Under the pieces are notes generated by a model, which saw only the letters and a list, made by a program, of their open reading frames with translations, made no database searches and had not been told where the DNA came from. Below, in pieces: positions 1-8,237 of a DNA stretch of 64,000 bases (its first letter is position 1; each line of letters starts with the position of its first letter). The stretch is from Pseudomonas sp. HAR-UPW-AIA-41. Lineage in GTDB: Bacteria > Pseudomonadota > Gammaproteobacteria > Pseudomonadales > Pseudomonadaceae. Location: contig NZ_NSLB01000003.1 in the NCBI RefSeq assembly GCF_002304225.1, positions 332,293 through 396,292 of the forward strand, in the 5' to 3' direction. Made by a program: the position numbers and the translations under genes.

Positions 1-70
1 TGAGGTAACCGAGGCTTTCTACGGCATCCAGCACCAGGTCGGGACTGAGGGTGGCAAAGGGGTGGGTCAT
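1..70 (-). CDS. srkA: SrkA/YihE stress-response Ser/Thr kinase, N-terminus only
   Basis: Partial gene running off the left edge. An ATG at 70 reads leftwards and begins MTHPFATLSPDLVLDAVESL. This matches the conserved start of the SrkA (YihE/RdoA) kinase family as I remember it from Pseudomonas. SrkA is a cytoplasmic eukaryotic-like protein kinase that protects cells under envelope and antibiotic stress. Only about 23 codons are visible, so no kinase motif can be checked. It lies 43 bp downstream of the modB stop on the same strand, where a modC gene would be expected. The identification rests on a short N-terminus. Confidence 0.7.
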   Translation of the reverse strand, partial: MTHPFATLSPDLVLDAVESLGYL

Positions 71-113
71 GGCCGGCTCCAGTGGCGGGGCCGCCAGTCT
101 AGCAGGCTGCTGG

Positions 114-806
114 TTAGTCGCGCGGTGCGGGGGCGGCTCGGCGCTGGGCACCCAGGCCATAGACCAGCAGCAGAAGGAAGAACGACAGGCCGAGCATGAT
201 GGCCGCCAGTTGATGGGCCTGGGCGTAGCGCGAGGCTTCGACATGCTGGAACAGGGCGATAGACACCACCTGGGTTTCTCCCGGAATGCTGCCGCCGAGC
301 ATCAGCACCACGCCGAATTCACCCAGCGTGTGGGCAAAACCCAGGGTGGCGGCGACCAGCAGGCCACGCCGCAGCAGGGGCAGGGTGATGCGCCACAGGC
401 GCTGCCAGCGGTTGGCACCGAGGCTGGCGGCCGACTCCAGCAGATTGACCGGGATCTCGCGCAGGGCGACGGTCAGCGGCTGCACGACGAAGGGCAGCGA
501 ATAGATCACCGAGCCCAGCACCAGTCCGGAAAAGCTGAAGGCCAGTGGCTGGCCGCTCAGCCATTGCCAGCTGCTGCCGAGCAGCGTCTGCGGGGCGAAC
601 AGCACCAGCAGGTAAAAGCCCAGCACCGTGGGCGGCAGAACCAGCGGCAGAGCCAGCACGGCGTCCAGTACCCGACGCAGCGGCGTTTCCCGGCGCACCC
701 GCCAGACCGCCAGAGGCAGGCCGATCAGCAGCAGGAGTGCAGTGGACAGGCCGGCCAGTTGCAGGCTGATGCCCACCGCTTGCCAGTCGGCGTTACTCAG
801 CAGCAC
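114..806 (-). CDS. modB: Molybdate ABC transporter permease ModB
   Basis: Inner-membrane permease of the molybdate importer, 230 residues, the usual ModB length. Five or six hydrophobic segments are visible (residues about 12-33, 47-70, 85-110, 130-155 and 195-220). The cytoplasmic EAA-type loop that docks the ATPase reads ESAASLGANRWQRLWRITLP. The start is a GTG at 806, which overlaps the end of modA by 14 bp, so the two genes are translationally coupled. ModB needs the ATPase ModC, normally the next gene. Here the next gene is srkA after 43 bp, so the ATPase must be encoded elsewhere or the transporter is incomplete. Confidence 0.93.
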   Translation of the reverse strand: MLLSNADWQAVGISLQLAGLSTALLLLIGLPLAVWRVRRETPLRRVLDAVLALPLVLPPTVLGFYLLVLFAPQTLLGSSWQWLSGQPLAFSFSGLVLGSVIYSLPFVVQPLTVALREIPVNLLESAASLGANRWQRLWRITLPLLRRGLLVAATLGFAHTLGEFGVVLMLGGSIPGETQVVSIALFQHVEASRYAQAHQLAAIMLGLSFFLLLLVYGLGAQRRAAPAPRD

Positions 807-1530
807 AGCCGGGCTCTCCGGGCAGGATGTAACCGGCGTTCTTCAGCGTGCTCTGCTGCGCCTCGAAGAACTGCAGGAAGTCTTCTGCCAGCGCCGCACG
901 CGTGCCGGTGGCCAGCAGGATGCGCTTCTGCAGCAGGGGCCTGTACAGCGTATCGGCGAGCGCGGCGTACTGGCCGGCGGGGATCTGGCTGGCGCGCAAC
1001 TGGCTCAGCGCGACCAGGCCGGCGGGGGCATTGCCACTGGAGACGAACTGGTAGGCCTGGCCGATGTCCTGGGCATACACCAGGCGTGGCTGCACGGCCT
1101 GCAACTGGCCGCTGCGCTCCAGGGCCTGCAGGGCAGCCTTGCCGTAGGGCGCGGTGTCCGGCTGGGCAATGGCCAGCTTGCCGGCGGGCAGAGCGTTGAG
1201 GTCGGGGCGGTGGCGTGGCGTCCACAGGGCCAGGCGTCCGCAGGCGTAACTGTGCGCGCCCTGGCCGATGCCCGCGGCGACCAGTTGCTGCGGGCGCTCG
1301 GCGTCGGCGGAGAAGAACAGGTCGAAAGGCGCTCCACGGCGGATCTGCTCGAAGAATGCGCCACTGGAGCCACCCGCCAGTTGCACGGGTTGGCCGCCGT
1401 GCTGCTGGTAGTCGTGGGTGATCCGCTCCATCACCGGTAGCAGGTTGGCCGCGACGGCAATGCGCAGCGGATCGGCGGCCTGCGCGTGCAGGGTCAGGCT
1501 GAGCAGGGCGGTGGTGAGCAAAAAACGCAT
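793..1530 (-). CDS. modA: Molybdate-binding periplasmic protein ModA
   Basis: Periplasmic substrate-binding protein (245 residues) that captures molybdate or tungstate and delivers it to ModB. A signal peptide occupies residues 1-19 (MRFLLTTALL... ending HAQAA), followed by DPLRIAVAANLLPVMERI and a GGSSGAFFEQI segment typical of oxyanion-binding ModA proteins. The ATG at 1530 is chosen over a TTG two codons upstream because it begins the signal peptide cleanly. It overlaps modB and lies 34 bp after the modE stop, so modE-modA-modB looks like one transcription unit. Confidence 0.93.
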   Translation of the reverse strand: MRFLLTTALLSLTLHAQAADPLRIAVAANLLPVMERITHDYQQHGGQPVQLAGGSSGAFFEQIRRGAPFDLFFSADAERPQQLVAAGIGQGAHSYACGRLALWTPRHRPDLNALPAGKLAIAQPDTAPYGKAALQALERSGQLQAVQPRLVYAQDIGQAYQFVSSGNAPAGLVALSQLRASQIPAGQYAALADTLYRPLLQKRILLATGTRAALAEDFLQFFEAQQSTLKNAGYILPGEPGCAAE

Positions 1531-1564
1531 GATCAAGGCTCTCTGCGGTCAGGAGGGGCGGCGC

Positions 1565-2323
1565 TCAGAACTGGCGACCGATCAGTACCTGGCTCGGGCT
1601 GACCTGGGCCAGTACCGGGCTGTTGAGGGTGAGTTGCTCGGCCTGTAGCTGCGCGGCCTGGGTCAGGGCACACAGGGACTGGCCGCCGCTCAGACGGATG
1701 TGCACTTCACAGCTGTCGTCCCCGTTCACAATCTGTTCGATATGGCCGCTCAACTGGTTGTCCTCCATGCTGGTCGTGGCAGCGGGGCTCAGCTTCAGCC
1801 AGCCGGCCTTGAACAGGGCGACCACGTTGCTGCCCGGCTGCAGGTGCAGGCGCAGGGTGCTGTCGTGGGTGATCTGCGCTTGCAGGCAGGCGCCGCCCGG
1901 CAGCTCGATGTCGATCAGGTCGTTGCCGCCGCTGGGGTGAATGGCGCGCACCCAGCCGCTCAGCTGATTGCGGGCGCTGGTGTGCAGCATCAGGCGGCCG
2001 AGCAGCTGCAGGTCGCTGTCGTGCTCGGCGGCCTGCAGCACCTGGGCCTGCAGCGCTTCCAGGCGCTGGTACAGCTGCAGCAGACGCTCGCCTTGCGCGG
2101 ACAGGCGCGCGCCACCGCCGCCACGGCCGCCGACGCTGCGCTCCACCAGTGGCGTGGCCGCCAGGTTGTTGAGTTCCTCGATGGCATCCCAGGCGGCCTT
2201 GTAACTCAGACCGGCTGCCTTGGCCGCGCGGGTGATCGAGCCCTGCTCGGCGATCTGCTGCAGCAGGGCGATCCGCTGGGGCCGCCGGGCGACGTGCTGG
2301 GCGAGGGTGGTCAACAGGCTCAT
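1565..2323 (-). CDS. modE: Molybdate-responsive regulator ModE
   Basis: Transcriptional regulator of 252 residues with an N-terminal winged helix (about 1-110; GSITRAAKAAGLSYKAAWDAIEELN is the recognition region) and two C-terminal TOBE/MopI domains (about 120-185 and 190-250), each beginning with a QLSG motif, that bind molybdate. In this family the metal-bound dimer represses transporter genes and can activate molybdoenzyme genes. It is the first gene of the modEAB unit. A ModE-like palindrome lies 8 bp upstream of the ATG, which suggests autoregulation. The size and both domain types fit full-length ModE. Confidence 0.94.
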   Translation of the reverse strand: MSLLTTLAQHVARRPQRIALLQQIAEQGSITRAAKAAGLSYKAAWDAIEELNNLAATPLVERSVGGRGGGGARLSAQGERLLQLYQRLEALQAQVLQAAEHDSDLQLLGRLMLHTSARNQLSGWVRAIHPSGGNDLIDIELPGGACLQAQITHDSTLRLHLQPGSNVVALFKAGWLKLSPAATTSMEDNQLSGHIEQIVNGDDSCEVHIRLSGGQSLCALTQAAQLQAEQLTLNSPVLAQVSPSQVLIGRQF

Positions 2324-2330
2324 CGGGATT

Positions 2331-2354
2331 CGCCGTATAGATTGGTATATAGCG
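2331..2354 (-). promoter_or_regulatory. Candidate ModE operator upstream of modE
   Basis: Immediately upstream of modE, the minus strand reads CGCTATATACC-AATC-TATACGGCG. This is an imperfect dyad of CGnTATA/TATAnCG half-sites, the general shape of known ModE operators (TATA cores flanked by CG). Its position, a few bases before the ATG and over the likely promoter, is right for autorepression. The match is by eye to a remembered consensus. Confidence 0.5.
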
Positions 2355-2395
2355 CTATACCCTGAGCGATCGCGCCGGGCGGGTCAATTACCTCT

Positions 2396-3145
2396 TTAGG
2401 CGTAACCCGGGCGGGGCGTGCGCGCCAGGCAGTAGATGTCCACCCGCGCCGCGCCTGCTTTGAGCAACAGGCGCGCCAGGCTGGTGGCGGTGGCGCCAGT
2501 GGTCAGCACGTCATCCACCAGTGCCAGATGCAGGCCCTGCACCTCGGCCTGCCCGGCCAGGGCGAAGGCGTGACGCAGGTTGCGCTGGCGCTGGGCGGCA
2601 TCCAGGTTCTGCTGCGCCGGCGTGTCCTGCACACGTTGCAGCCAGGCTGCCTGCTGCTTCAGCTGCAGTTCGCCGGCCAGCCAGCCGGCGAGCATCGCCG
2701 CCTGATTGAAGCCACGCTGGCGCAGGCGCTGCCGGCTCAGTGGCACGGGGAGCAGCAGATCCGGGCGCGGCAGGCCTTCGCTGAATGCATGCTGCAGGTG
2801 ATGTGACATCAGACTGGCCAGCAGGCGTCCCATGGGCCATTGCGCCTGATGCTTGAAGCGGGTGATCAGGCTGTCCAGCGGGAAGGCATAGCGCCAGACC
2901 GCCTCGACCCGGTTGAAGGGCGGTGGTTTGCGCAGGCAGGCGCCGCAGGTCAGTGAGCTGCCCTCTGGCGTGCCTGTCAGCGGCAGGGCGCACACCGCAC
3001 AGTGCGCGCCGAGCCAGGGCAGCTCTGCTTCACAGGCCGCACACAGCGGTGGGCCGGCTTCGGCCGGCTCATCGCAGAGCAGGCAGGGTTGTTTGTTTTT
3101 TGTCCAGTTGTAAACCTGATATTGCCGGGCTGGTTGACAGCGCAT
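2396..3145 (-). CDS. comF: ComF-family phosphoribosyltransferase-like protein
   Basis: A 249-residue ComF family protein. It has an N-terminal zinc-ribbon (CLLC...CAAC, then CAVC...CGAC, about residues 21-74) and a C-terminal type I phosphoribosyltransferase fold with the PRPP-loop sequence LALVDDVLTTGATATSLA near residue 210. In naturally transformable bacteria ComF homologues act in DNA uptake or ssDNA handling; in Pseudomonas the role is unproven. The ATG at 3145 is preceded by AGGGAAG at good spacing. It is divergent from bioB, and its first codons contain the bioB operator. Confidence 0.85.
   Translation of the reverse strand: MRCQPARQYQVYNWTKNKQPCLLCDEPAEAGPPLCAACEAELPWLGAHCAVCALPLTGTPEGSSLTCGACLRKPPPFNRVEAVWRYAFPLDSLITRFKHQAQWPMGRLLASLMSHHLQHAFSEGLPRPDLLLPVPLSRQRLRQRGFNQAAMLAGWLAGELQLKQQAAWLQRVQDTPAQQNLDAAQRQRNLRHAFALAGQAEVQGLHLALVDDVLTTGATATSLARLLLKAGAARVDIYCLARTPRPGYA
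3108..3140 (+). promoter_or_regulatory. BirA-type biotin operator for bioB
   Basis: TTGTAAACC (3108-3116), 15 bp, then GGTTGACAG (3132-3140). The left half is identical to the BirA half-site TTGTAAACC and the right half matches GGTTTACAA at 7 of 9 positions, with spacing in the 14-16 bp range known for this operator. It lies 75 bp upstream of the bioB ATG and inside the first codons of comF. Biotinoyl-AMP-bound BirA would be expected to repress bioBFHCD here. Confidence 0.75.
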
Positions 3146-3215
3146 GGTGCTTCCCTGACGATGCCTGCATCCGTGTTGCGATCAGCCTAGCAGCCAACGA
3201 ATAAGGAATACCCCG

Positions 3216-4274
3216 ATGAGTGCCAGCACTGCCTCCGTTACCCGTCACGACTGGACCCTGGCCGAGGTCAAGGCGTTGTTCGAGCAACCGTTCAACGACC
3301 TGCTGTTCCAGGCGCAGACCGTGCACCGTGCGCACTTCGACCCGAACCGCGTGCAGGTTTCCACCCTGCTGTCGATCAAGACCGGCGCCTGTCCCGAGGA
3401 CTGCAAGTACTGCCCGCAGTCCGGCCACTACAACACCGGCCTGGACAAGGAAAAGCTGATGGAGGTGGAGAAGGTGCTCAAGGCGGCCGCCGAGGCCAAG
3501 GCCATCGGCTCCACCCGCTTCTGCATGGGCGCGGCGTGGAAGCACCCGTCGGCCAAGGACATGCCCTACGTGCTGAAGATGGTCGAGGGCGTGAAGGCGC
3601 TGGGTCTGGAAACCTGCATGACCCTGGGCAAGCTCGACAAGGAGCAGACTCAGGCGCTGGCCGCCGCCGGCCTCGACTACTACAACCACAACCTGGATAC
3701 CTCGCCGGAGTTCTACGGCAACATCATCACCACCCGCACTTACAGCGAGCGTCTGCAGACCCTCGCTTATGTGCGCGAGGCTGGGATGAAGATCTGCTCC
3801 GGCGGCATTCTCGGCATGGGCGAGTCGCTGGACGATCGCGCCGGCCTGCTGATCCAGCTGGCCAACCTGCCGGAGCATCCGGAGTCCGTGCCGATCAACA
3901 TGCTGGTCAAGGTCAAGGGCACGCCGCTGGCCGAGGAGCAGGATGTCGATCCGTTCGACTTCATCCGCATGCTGGCCGTGGCGCGGATCATGATGCCCAA
4001 ATCCCATGTGCGCCTGTCCGCCGGGCGCGAGGCGATGAACGAGCAGATGCAGGCCCTGGCCTTTATGGCCGGCGCCAATTCGATCTTCTACGGCGAGAAG
4101 CTGCTGACCACGGCCAACCCGCAGGCCGACAAGGACATGGCCCTGTTCAAGCGCCTCGGCATCAAGCCGGAAGAGCGCGAGGAGCATGCCGACGAGGTGC
4201 ATCAGGCCGCCATCGAGCAGGCTCTGGCCGAGCAGCGCGACTCCAAGCTGTTCTACAACGCCGCGTCGGCCTGA
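3216..4274 (+). CDS. bioB: Biotin synthase BioB
   Basis: Radical-SAM enzyme (352 residues) that inserts sulfur into dethiobiotin to make biotin, the last step of the pathway. The 4Fe-4S/SAM motif CxxxCxxC is at C59, C63 and C66 (CPEDCKYC). YNHNLDTS and the later region around SAGRE, which supplies the auxiliary 2Fe-2S cluster ligands, are also present. The start is supported by AAGGA eight bases upstream. First gene of bioB-F-H-C-D, 13 bp before bioF, with a BirA-type operator upstream. Confidence 0.98.
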   Translation: MSASTASVTRHDWTLAEVKALFEQPFNDLLFQAQTVHRAHFDPNRVQVSTLLSIKTGACPEDCKYCPQSGHYNTGLDKEKLMEVEKVLKAAAEAKAIGSTRFCMGAAWKHPSAKDMPYVLKMVEGVKALGLETCMTLGKLDKEQTQALAAAGLDYYNHNLDTSPEFYGNIITTRTYSERLQTLAYVREAGMKICSGGILGMGESLDDRAGLLIQLANLPEHPESVPINMLVKVKGTPLAEEQDVDPFDFIRMLAVARIMMPKSHVRLSAGREAMNEQMQALAFMAGANSIFYGEKLLTTANPQADKDMALFKRLGIKPEEREEHADEVHQAAIEQALAEQRDSKLFYNAASA

Positions 4275-4287
4275 GCCGGGGCCGCCG

Positions 4288-5472
4288 ATGGCCTTTGATC
4301 TCGCCACGCGCCTGGCCGACCGCCGTGCTGCCCACCTGTTCCGCCAGCGCCCGTTGCTGGAAGGGCCGCAGGGCGTCGAGGTGCGCGTCGATGGCCAGTC
4401 GCTGCTGGCCTTCTGCTCCAACGATTATCTGGGCCTGGCCAATCACCCCGAGGTGATTGCGGCTCTGCGTGCCGGCGCCGAGCAGTGGGGCGTTGGCGGC
4501 GGTGCCTCGCACCTGGTGATCGGCCACAGCACGCCGCATCACGAACTGGAAGAGGCGCTGGCCGAGTTCACCGGACGTCCGCGAGCGCTGCTGTTCTCCA
4601 CCGGCTACATGGCCAATTTGGCCGCCGTCACCGCCCTTGTCGGGCAGGGTGATACGGTTCTTGAAGACCGCCTCAATCATGCCTCCCTGCTGGATGCGGG
4701 GCTGCTGTCCGGCGCGCGTTTTTCGCGCTACCTGCACAATGACGCCGCCAGTCTGGCCGGACGCCTGGAGAAGTCCACGGGCAATACCCTGGTGGTCACC
4801 GATGGCGTGTTCAGCATGGACGGCGACCTCGCTGACCTGCCGGCGCTGTGCGCCGAGGCACGTCGAAAAAAGGCCTGGGTGATGGTTGATGATGCCCACG
4901 GCTTTGGCCCGCTGGGCGCCAATGGTGGCGGCATCGTCGAGCATTTCGGTCTGGGGCTGGATGACGTGCCGGTATTGGTCGGCACCTTGGGCAAGGCCTT
5001 CGGCACCGCTGGTGCCTTTGTTGCCGGCAGCGAGGAACTGATCGAGACGCTGATCCAGTTCGCCCGCCCCTACATCTACACCACCAGCCAGCCGCCGGCG
5101 GTGGCCTGCTCCACCCTCAAGAGCCTTGAGTTGCTGCGGAGTGAAGGCTGGCGGCGTGATCATCTGAACGCACTGATTGCCCGTTTCCGTCAGGGCGCGG
5201 CCGAGATCGGTCTGATCCTGATGGACAGCCCGACGCCGATTCAGCCGATTCTGGTCGGCGACAGTGCGCGGGCCATGCAGTTGTCAGCCATGCTCAAGGA
5301 GCGCGGCCTGCTGGTCGGCGCCATCCGTCCGCCGACCGTGCCAGCCGGCAGTGCGCGTCTGCGCGTGACGCTCTCCGCCGCGCACAGCGAAGCGCAACTG
5401 GAGCGACTGTTGCAAGCGCTGGCCGAATGCTGGCCGCTGCTGGCACAACCCGAGGAGGGTGCCGATGCGTAA
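4288..5472 (+). CDS. bioF: 8-amino-7-oxononanoate synthase BioF
   Basis: PLP enzyme (394 residues) that condenses pimeloyl-ACP with alanine to give KAPA in biotin synthesis. The alpha-oxoamine synthase signature is clear: [10 protein letters not shown] near residue 45, DDAHGFG at 201-207, and the PLP lysine K236 in GTLGKAFGT. The ATG at 4288 (MAFDLATRL) is chosen because an upstream in-frame ATG would lie deep inside bioB. It ends eight bases inside bioH, indicating coupled translation. Confidence 0.97.
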   Translation: MAFDLATRLADRRAAHLFRQRPLLEGPQGVEVRVDGQSLLAFCSNDYLGLANHPEVIAALRAGAEQWGVGGGASHLVIGHSTPHHELEEALAEFTGRPRALLFSTGYMANLAAVTALVGQGDTVLEDRLNHASLLDAGLLSGARFSRYLHNDAASLAGRLEKSTGNTLVVTDGVFSMDGDLADLPALCAEARRKKAWVMVDDAHGFGPLGANGGGIVEHFGLGLDDVPVLVGTLGKAFGTAGAFVAGSEELIETLIQFARPYIYTTSQPPAVACSTLKSLELLRSEGWRRDHLNALIARFRQGAAEIGLILMDSPTPIQPILVGDSARAMQLSAMLKERGLLVGAIRPPTVPAGSARLRVTLSAAHSEAQLERLLQALAECWPLLAQPEEGADA

Positions 5473-6196
5473 CAAGCTAATTCTGCTGCCGGGCTGGGGG
5501 CTTGGGAGTCTGCCGCTGGAAGTGCTGGCCGAGGCCTTGCGCCGGCTGGACGAGCATCTGCTGGTGGAGATCGAGTCGCTGCCGGAGCTGGACAGTGGCG
5601 ACAGCCGCGAATGGCTGCTGGAGCTGGACGAGCGTCTGCCGCCCTATACCTGGCTCGGTGGCTGGTCGTTGGGCGGCATGTTGGCCAGTGAGCTGGCGGC
5701 GCTGCGTGGCGAGCGTTGCTGCGGTCTGCTGACTTTGGCCAGCAACCCCTGCTTTGTGGCGCATGACGAATGGCCGCAAGGCATGCCGGAGGCCACCTTC
5801 AATGCGTTCTATCAGGGCTGCGAGGAAAATCCTGCCGCGACGCTGAAACGCTTCAGCCTGCTCTGCAGTCAGGGTGCCGCCGATCCGCGTGCTCTGGCGC
5901 GTCAGCTGAACATGGCGGCGCCGCATGCCAGCGCCGAGCAGTTGCTCGCCGGCCTGCAGGTGCTGGCCAACTTTGACAGCCGCGACGCCATCCAGCGTTA
6001 CGCCGGGCCGCAGTTGCATCTTTTCGCTGCAGGCGATGAGCTGGTGCCGGCGGAAGTGGCCGAGGCATTGCTGGCATTGCAGCCGGATATCGAAGTCGGT
6101 CTGCTGGAGGCAGGCAGTCATGCCTTCCCGCTGGAGCGGCCGCATGAGGTAGCGGCGGCCATCGATGCTTTCCTCACCGAGGTGCGCGATGACTGA
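5465..6196 (+). CDS. bioH: Pimeloyl-ACP methyl ester esterase BioH
   Basis: Alpha/beta hydrolase (243 residues) that removes the methyl group from pimeloyl-ACP methyl ester, closing the BioC-BioH route to pimeloyl-ACP. The nucleophile is S68 in GGWSLGG, the acid lies in AAGDELVP and the histidine in GSHAFPL near the C-terminus. An ideal ribosome site (GAGGAGG) sits 7 bp before the ATG at 5465; a GTG two codons upstream is less likely. It overlaps bioF by 8 bp and bioC by 8 bp. Confidence 0.95.
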   Translation: MRNKLILLPGWGLGSLPLEVLAEALRRLDEHLLVEIESLPELDSGDSREWLLELDERLPPYTWLGGWSLGGMLASELAALRGERCCGLLTLASNPCFVAHDEWPQGMPEATFNAFYQGCEENPAATLKRFSLLCSQGAADPRALARQLNMAAPHASAEQLLAGLQVLANFDSRDAIQRYAGPQLHLFAAGDELVPAEVAEALLALQPDIEVGLLEAGSHAFPLERPHEVAAAIDAFLTEVRDD

Positions 6197-7007
6197 TGCC
6201 CTGCGTTCGGCCGAAGTGGGGCACGGCGGGCTGCCGGACAAGCGTCAGGTGGCGGCGTCGTTCTCCCGTGCAGCGGCTAGCTACGATGCCGTGGCGGAGC
6301 TGCAGCGCACTGTGGGTCAGCAGCTGCTGAACGCGCTGCCTGCCGATTGCCAGGTGCAGCAGTGGCTCGACCTGGGCTGCGGCACCGGCTATTTCAGTCG
6401 CGAGCTGGCGCAGCGCTTCCCGACGGCGCAGGGCATGGCGCTGGATATCGCCGAGGGCATGCTGCGACATGCGCGCCCGCTGGGTGGTGCCAGGCTGTTT
6501 GTCGCGGGTGATGCGGAGCAACTGCCGCTGCGCAGTGCCAGCCAGCAGTTGATCTTCTCCAGCCTGGCGCTGCAATGGTGCGGCGATTTCTCCTCGGTGC
6601 TGCGCGAGGCGCGGCGGGTGCTGCAGCCTGGCGGTGTGCTGGCCTTCAGCAGCCTGTGCGTGGGTACCCTGCAGGAGCTGCGCGACAGCTGGCAGGCGGT
6701 TGATGGCTTTGTTCACGTCAACCGCTTCCGCCGCTTCAGTGACTATCAGCACCTGTGCGCGGCCAGTGGCTTGAAAGTCCAGAGCCTGCAGCGCCGGGCC
6801 GAGGTGCTGCATTTTGCCGACCTACGCGAGCTGACCCGCTCGCTCAAGGACATCGGCGCACACAATCTCAATCCGGGGCGCCCGGACGGCCTGACCGGTC
6901 GTGCGCGGATTCGTGCTCTGGTCGAGGCTTACGAACAGTTCCGCCAACCCCAGGGGCTGCCGGCGACCTATCAGGTGGTCTACGGCATTTTGCGCAAGGA
7001 CGTCTGA
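6189..7007 (+). CDS. bioC: Malonyl-ACP O-methyltransferase BioC
   Basis: SAM-dependent methyltransferase (272 residues) that methylates malonyl-ACP so that the fatty-acid synthesis machinery can build pimelate. The SAM-binding motif I is DLGCGTG (residues 61-67), followed by motif II/III regions ([17 protein letters not shown]). The start at 6189 is selected because it overlaps the bioH stop region by 8 bp like the other junctions in this operon. The C-terminal [16 protein letters not shown] is typical of BioC. Confidence 0.96.
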   Translation: MTDALRSAEVGHGGLPDKRQVAASFSRAAASYDAVAELQRTVGQQLLNALPADCQVQQWLDLGCGTGYFSRELAQRFPTAQGMALDIAEGMLRHARPLGGARLFVAGDAEQLPLRSASQQLIFSSLALQWCGDFSSVLREARRVLQPGGVLAFSSLCVGTLQELRDSWQAVDGFVHVNRFRRFSDYQHLCAASGLKVQSLQRRAEVLHFADLRELTRSLKDIGAHNLNPGRPDGLTGRARIRALVEAYEQFRQPQGLPATYQVVYGILRKDV

Positions 7008-7009
7008 CC

Positions 7010-7714
7010 GTGAACCAAGCATTCTTCGTGACCGGCACTGATACCGAGATCGGAAAAACCACCATTGCTGCGGGGCTGTTGCATGCGGCACGAATGGCGG
7101 GGCTCTCGACGGCAGCGGCCAAGCCGGTGGCATCGGGGTGCGAGCTGACCGAGGCGGGCTTGCGCAATGGCGATGCGCTGGCCCTGCAGGGTGAGTGCTC
7201 ATTGCCGCTGCGCTATGACCAGGTCAACCCGCTGGCCTTCGCGCCGGCCATTGCTCCGCATCTGGCCGCCCGCGAGGTGGGTGTCGATCTGACGGTGGCA
7301 TCCCTCGCCGAGCCGGTGCGGGCGGTGCTGGCGCTGGGGGCCGACTTCACGCTGGTCGAGGGCGCCGGTGGCTGGCGGGTGCCGCTGGCCGGTGAGCAGA
7401 GCCTGTCCGATCTGGCGATTGCCTTGCAGTTGCCGGTGATTCTGGTGGTGGGTGTGCGCCTGGGTTGTATCAATCATGCCCTGCTCAGTGCCGAGGCTAT
7501 CCTGCGCGATGGTTTGCAGCTCGCCGGCTGGGTGGCCAATCTGGTCGATCAGCATACCTCCCGACTGGAAGATAATCTGGCCACCCTCCGCGAACGGCTG
7601 CCGGCACCTTGTTTGGGGTTTGTGCCTCATCTGTCTGCCGTGACGCCAGCGGCCGTTGCCGGCTATCTGCAACTGCCCGCCAGGCTTTGTACGAAAAGTG
7701 CCTGCGCTCGGTGA
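7010..7714 (+). CDS. bioD: Dethiobiotin synthetase BioD, C-terminus rewritten by a MITE-like element
   Basis: ATP-dependent enzyme (234 residues) that closes the ureido ring to form dethiobiotin. The P-loop GTDTEIGKT is at residues 8-16, KPVASG follows near residue 38, and VEGAGGWRVPL supplies the Mg2+/substrate loop. GTG start at 7010, two bases after the bioC stop. The last ten codons (RLCTKSACAR) and the TGA are encoded by the terminal inverted repeat and adjoining bases of the palindromic element at 7682-7824, so the native C-terminus is lost or altered. All catalytic regions are upstream and intact, so the enzyme is probably functional. Confidence 0.95.
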   Translation: MNQAFFVTGTDTEIGKTTIAAGLLHAARMAGLSTAAAKPVASGCELTEAGLRNGDALALQGECSLPLRYDQVNPLAFAPAIAPHLAAREVGVDLTVASLAEPVRAVLALGADFTLVEGAGGWRVPLAGEQSLSDLAIALQLPVILVVGVRLGCINHALLSAEAILRDGLQLAGWVANLVDQHTSRLEDNLATLRERLPAPCLGFVPHLSAVTPAAVAGYLQLPARLCTKSACAR

Positions 7715-7824
7715 TGCTGCGTTGAAATCGCTCTCAGAATGCTCATTTACAACTCGTAAACTGCGCTTCTTCGAGCGATTTCGCCTTGCCTGACCTTCGC
7801 TCGACGACTTTTCGTACAGAGCCT
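7682..7824. mobile_element. Putative MITE-like palindromic element at the end of bioD
   Basis: About 143 bp bounded by 18-bp terminal inverted repeats, AGGCTTTGTACGAAAAGT (7682-7699) and ACTTTTCGTACAGAGCCT (7807-7824), with one mismatch. A second, internal inverted pair GAAATCGCTC / GAGCGATTTC sits symmetrically inside, and TTTAC-N5-GTAAA marks the centre, so the element is a nested dyad. There is no transposase gene, which fits a miniature inverted-repeat element moved in trans. A clear target duplication is not visible; a 2-3 bp TA-type duplication cannot be excluded. Confidence 0.7.
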
Positions 7825-7836
7825 AGTGCATGACGT

Positions 7837-7860
7837 GCTATGAGGCGCGTTGCTCATAGC
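7837..7860. repeat. 8-bp perfect inverted repeat downstream of the MITE
   Basis: GCTATGAG, eight-base loop, CTCATAGC. It could be the former bio-operon transcription terminator stem, but no T-run follows, so its role is open. The rest of the stretch from 7826 to 7937 is AT-rich and probably holds the promoter of the next gene; no promoter could be assigned with confidence. Confidence 0.4.
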
Positions 7861-7937
7861 TAACTGTCTGTACAAAAAATGATCATGATCTGTTTGAATA
7901 CTTACAGAGTCATTTTCTGTGTGCGGAGTAAACGGAC

Positions 7938-8195
7938 ATGCAAATTCCACCGAGTGCGTTCAGTTCCGGTCTGAGTGCTGTGCAGGGCGGTATGAATCGT
8001 GTCGCCGAGGCCGGTAGCGAGATTGCCCGCAACAGCCTGCCGGCACGGGAAAACCAAGCCGCGCCGCCTGCCGAGCCTGATCTGGCGACCAGTCTGGTTG
8101 AGCTGAAAGTGGGTGAGCGTGAAGCCGCTGCCGGTGCGCGAGTCATTGAAACGGCTGATCAGGTTCTCGGCACCCTGGTTGATATCCGCGCCTGA
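7938..8195 (+). CDS. Small conserved hypothetical protein (85 aa)
   Basis: A soluble, Ala/Glu-rich protein of 85 residues beginning MQIPPSAFSSGLSAVQGGM, with no signal peptide, cysteine or catalytic motif. The second half (ATSLVELKVGEREAAAGARV) is predicted helical by composition. A GGAG ribosome site lies about ten bases before the ATG. It sits between bioD and an acyl-CoA dehydrogenase, the place where I recall a small hypothetical gene (PA0505-like) in P. aeruginosa. It is 42 bp upstream of a putative metalloprotease gene whose protein also starts MQI, so the two may be cotranscribed. Function not recognised. Confidence 0.7.
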   Translation: MQIPPSAFSSGLSAVQGGMNRVAEAGSEIARNSLPARENQAAPPAEPDLATSLVELKVGEREAAAGARVIETADQVLGTLVDIRA

Positions 8196-8237
8196 GCGCG
8201 AGCGTAGTTCTCTCAACACGAACGACAGGAGGCGAGC

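Noticed and set aside
7747..7950. 67-codon minus-strand frame in the MITE and the following gap
   Set aside because: No ribosome site or family similarity, and it lies mostly in palindromic repeat sequence.
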